A DNA stretch of 64,000 nt. Source: Paludibacteraceae bacterium (GTDB lineage Bacteria; Bacteroidota; Bacteroidia; Bacteroidales; Paludibacteraceae). The notes under the pieces are model-generated. The model had not been told where the DNA came from, did not search any database, and worked only from the letters and a program-made list of their open reading frames with translations. The stretch covers positions 56,951 through 120,950 of the forward strand of contig CAJOEX010000002.1 of the NCBI GenBank assembly GCA_905233415.1, read 5' to 3'. Position numbers and translations under genes: made by a program. The first letter of the stretch is position 1. Every line of letters begins with the position of its first letter. This document shows positions 62,393-64,000 of this stretch, one piece after another.

Positions 62393-62719
62393 TTACTCCT
62401 CATACGACATCCATTCCTCGTGGAATAAGTACCCGAAGAGGGTCGTGTACTTCGTCTGGCTCTTGAAAGCTACTTCGTCAACGGTGCGCTTTGTGGGGTC
62501 TGCCATACGGTCTCGCGCCAATGCGCCGACTGCCGCAAACTTCTGACGGTGTGCACGTACAGCCGCAATCTTCGCCGCGCTGATGGTGTTGGTCCAGTTG
62601 TCACGGGTTACCGTGTACTTCGTGCCGGATTTCTTGCGCTTCGCAAAGCCGACTTTGTCACTTTTCTTCAACTTGCCGTGGAGTGCCTCCACAGGTCTAA
62701 TGTACTCACATTTTGCCAT
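62393..62719 (-). CDS. Small uncharacterised protein (paralogue of 62911-63216 gene)
   Basis: A 108-residue basic protein without signal peptide. I do not recognise a named family. It shares GTKYTV near residue 32 and the ending FKSQTKYTTLFGYLFHEE with the protein encoded at 62911-63216 (GTKYTV; FEAQTKYKTLNGYILAEE), so the two are paralogues. The middle is Ala/Arg-rich and helical. I recall similar hypothetical proteins in Prevotella-like genomes beside the same hairpin-type DNA, but this is unverified. Last gene of a short minus-strand set from the promoter in element B. Confidence 0.7.
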   Translation of the reverse strand: MAKCEYIRPVEALHGKLKKSDKVGFAKRKKSGTKYTVTRDNWTNTISAAKIAAVRAHRQKFAAVGALARDRMADPTKRTVDEVAFKSQTKYTTLFGYLFHEEWMSYEE

Positions 62720-62740
62720 AATAGTTAAGGTTTTTAATAG

Positions 62741-62908
62741 TTAAAGTTTTTTACTCGCGTCGTAGGATTCGATGGTTTTCGTCTGAATCACGACACTGGT
62801 GTCGCCACGCTGGAGGTACTTGCTCTCGTTGGTAATCGTGCGGGTCACGTTACAACTGGCGAGGAGGAAGCCTGATATTATCAGGCACAATAAACATAGC
62901 TTTTTCAT
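62741..62908 (-). CDS. 55-residue lipoprotein, too short for the ORF track
   Basis: ATG at 62908, stop TAA at 62741-62743. The product begins MKKLCLLCLIISGFLLASCN, a textbook lipoprotein signal with Cys19 after LAS, and the mature 37 residues read NVTRTITNESKYLQRGDTSV then VIQTKTIESYDASKKL, a beta-strand-rich, polar peptide. It begins 2 bases after the stop of the 101-residue gene and ends 21 bases before the 108-residue gene, so all three are probably co-transcribed. Function unknown; the signal peptide and tight spacing make it a credible gene. Confidence 0.8.
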   Translation of the reverse strand: MKKLCLLCLIISGFLLASCNVTRTITNESKYLQRGDTSVVIQTKTIESYDASKKL

Positions 62909-62910
62909 GG

Positions 62911-63216
62911 TCAGACGATTTTCTTGTACTCCTCAGCGAGGATGTAACCATTGAGGGTTTTGTACTTTGTTTGGGCTTCAAAGGCCGTGCGGTAAGCGGC
63001 TTTGGCTTCCGGGGTGAGGGCCAAAAGTGCGTCATGAGCGGCCTTGAATTTAGCCTGCCGTGCCAGTTCCTCGGCAGTGAAGGGCTTGGTTCGCGGATTG
63101 CAAATCTTGACGGTGTACTTGGTGCCGTAGCGCTTGTTGGCGAAGTACGTGTCAGAATGCGAGCAAACCTTACCGGACAGGGTTTTCAGGATTTCGATTG
63201 GTTTGAAACGTGCCAT
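62911..63216 (-). CDS. Small uncharacterised protein (paralogue of 62393-62719 gene)
   Basis: A 101-residue basic protein (FKPIEILKTLSGKVCSHSDTYFANKRYGTKYTVKICNP at the N-terminus, EARTKY-type tail FEAQTKYKTLNGYILAEEYKKIV). No signal peptide and no recognised family. Helical Lys/Ala-rich centre (EELARQAKFKAAHDALLALTPEAKAAYR) suggests a nucleic-acid or partner-binding role, but this is a guess. First gene after the element B promoter, with a leader of about 125 bases that carries the 7- and 11-base repeats. Confidence 0.7.
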   Translation of the reverse strand: MARFKPIEILKTLSGKVCSHSDTYFANKRYGTKYTVKICNPRTKPFTAEELARQAKFKAAHDALLALTPEAKAAYRTAFEAQTKYKTLNGYILAEEYKKIV

Positions 63217-63347
63217 TTTGTTTTAGGTTTTAGGTGTTAAACTTCGGGTTGTTTTGGGAGACTCTCGGAGGGGTATCGGAAGGGTCTCGAAGTATAGCTG
63301 TCAGTGATCAGTTGTCAGTTATCAGTGGTCTCTTCCGAAATCGGGTG

Positions 63348-63380
63348 CAAAGATACGTCAAACATTTACCCTTCTCCAAA
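63348..63380 (-). promoter_or_regulatory. Leftward promoter inside element B
   Basis: Minus-strand TTTG at 63377-63380, 21-base spacer, TATCTTTG at 63348-63355; reads into the three small genes. Confidence 0.7.
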
Positions 63381-63454
63381 TTTTTTCGCAAAAAAAATCA
63401 AAAAAAAATGCAAAAGTTACAAAGTTACACATCTTTGTAGCTTCAGTATTTGGT

Positions 63455-63490
63455 CATTATAATAATATAATGTATTATATTATTATAATG
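63455..63490. repeat. Perfect AT-rich palindrome of element B
   Basis: CATTATAATAATATAAT, two bases GT, then its exact complement ATTATATTATTATAATG: a 17-bp stem with a 2-base loop. Confidence 0.9.
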
Positions 63491-63544
63491 GGTATTTTAT
63501 CAACGTACAATTATGTGTAACCCTGTAACCTTGTAACCTTGGGA

Positions 63545-63930
63545 CTATCCAAGACGCTTGAAGTGTCCGTCAGAAACCTTGTCTATGCGTCCTGTGTTTT
63601 TCCATCGGTGGAGCAGGACTTTGATGGAATTGGTCGAGACAGATTGCCCCTTTCGCGCACGGAGTTTGATAAGGTCTCCGGTGGAGAACTCTTCGGGCAG
63701 GAGTTCGAGTAGCGACGTTGCAGCACCGCGTTGTGTCATGGCATCAAGCGAGCCGGTCAGTTCCTGCTCCATCTGTTCGCCCCAGAGTTCCATCTGATTG
63801 CGGAAGACGCACTCGGCGACCCATCCGCCTCAGTGCCTCTGTGTCCGTGCGCAGCCAAGAGCGGAAGGTGCTGAGAGACACCCCTGCCGCACGCGCTATT
63901 TCGTTTTTATAACCTGTTGGCGGAATTAAA
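63545..63930 (-). pseudogene. Frameshifted DNA-binding-type gene (helix-turn-helix plus winged-helix parts)
   Basis: Two minus-strand frames make sense together. The upstream frame (about 63930-63744) reads LIPPTGYKNEIARAAGVSLS then TFRSWLRTDTEALRRMG, a helix-turn-helix like those in DUF4248-type Bacteroidales proteins, and then turns into nonsense. The downstream frame (open from 63829, ORF-track ATG at 63793) reads VAECVFRNQMELWGEQMEQE and ends in a winged-helix-like SLLELLPEEFSTGDLIKLRA ... SIKVLLHRWKNTGRID. Dropping one G from the GGG near 63823 joins them. Either a broken gene or two short ones; no ATG was found for the first part. Confidence 0.5.
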
Positions 63931-63967
63931 AAAAGTGTTCTTTGATTAAATTTTTTAACAAAAAAAG

Positions 63968-63998
63968 TTGCACAATTCGTTGATTTTTAGTAACTTTG
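63968..63998 (+). promoter_or_regulatory. Rightward promoter at window edge
   Basis: TTG at 63968-63970, 20-base spacer, TAACTTTG at 63991-63998; its gene lies beyond the window. Confidence 0.65.
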
Positions 63999-64000
63999 TA

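Larger units (their letters stand above)
63249..63540. repeat. Hairpin element, copy B
   Basis: Same plan as copy A (17183-17530). 11-base units at 63260-63292 (GACTCTCGGAG, GGGTATCGGAA, GGGTCTCGAAG), 7-base array at 63302-63329 (CAGTGAT, CAGTTGT, CAGTTAT, CAGTGGT), CTCTTCCGAA block, leftward promoter (63348-63380), arm GTTACAAAGTTACACA (63416-63431), AT palindrome (63455-63490), arm TGTGTAACCCTGTAAC (63514-63529). The arms pair at 14 of 16 positions. It fills the gap between the 101-residue gene and the frameshifted gene. Confidence 0.75.

Noticed and set aside
1-64000. Insertion sequences, prophage and rRNA genes
   Set aside because: No transposase, integrase, phage structural gene or rRNA segment was recognised on either strand.

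Overview
The window reads as chromosomal DNA of a Bacteroidales bacterium (phylum Bacteroidota). Evidence: a SusC/SusD pair with its two usual lipoprotein partners, GldB-like, GtrA, ComF, DUF3316 and DUF4294 proteins, many lipoproteins with short signal sequences, and repeated use of the Bacteroidota promoter (TTTG, 19-21 bases, TAnnTTTG), which can be read in front of at least 18 transcription units. Several ORF-track starts fall inside or upstream of these promoters, so I moved them downstream. I see no rRNA, transposase or CRISPR array.

Layout. 1-13.9 kb: every gene is on the minus strand: a truncated endonuclease/phosphatase, SufS, a Nudix hydrolase, an AAA ATPase/S41 protease/LolD-like/GldB-like operon, DUF3316, TsaE, UvrC, MnmG, CorA and RsmA. 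A perfect parS-like palindrome lies between mnmG and uvrC, and an AT-rich stretch with DnaA-box-like words lies upstream of mnmG; together with the one-way gene orientation this suggests the replication origin is near 12 kb. 14-17 kb: GtrA, PepD, asparaginase. 17-20.2 kb: an accessory insert made of a long repeat-rich hairpin element (copy A), a highly folded leader, an EcoRI-type adenine methyltransferase and a DUF262-HNH nuclease. 20.2-27.3 kb: CotH, BirA, PBP4, SufB preceded by tRNA-Cys, PlsC, a PfkB kinase. 27.3-33 kb: tRNA-Asn, then the rod-shape operon mreB-mreC-mreD-mrdA-rodA. 33-36.6 kb: an orphan response regulator lacking its phospho-acceptor Asp, a 3'-5' exonuclease, an RlmI-like methyltransferase, ComF. 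36.9-42.1 kb: ychF, a Ca2+/Na+-type antiporter, a two-helix RCK channel-like protein ending in a RyR-like domain, and a membrane-anchored TIR protein, closely spaced on one strand. 42.1-48.2 kb: SusC-SusD-DUF5012-like-PF12888-like locus. 48.5-54.2 kb: RfbB, YraN, tRNA-Met, an OmpA/LysM-like protein, Pta-AckA. 54.2-62.2 kb: an RND tripartite efflux operon with a leading lipoprotein, DUF4294, ProS. 62.3-64 kb: a second accessory patch with two paralogous small proteins, a 55-residue lipoprotein missed by the ORF track, a second copy (B) of the hairpin element and a frameshifted gene.

Most notable points. (1) The antiporter/RCK-RyR/TIR operon looks like a bacterial signalling or defence module that could couple an NAD-derived nucleotide to ion flux; function is inferred, not shown. 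(2) Elements A and B, 46 kb apart, share the same plan (11-base tandem arrays, 7-base tandem array, leftward promoter, 16-bp inverted arms, AT-only hairpin) although the repeat words differ; the arms co-vary so that pairing is kept. (3) Further 11-base-period arrays with different words occur in other intergenic regions. (4) The methyltransferase leader folds into a cloverleaf-like structure with mutually exclusive pairings.
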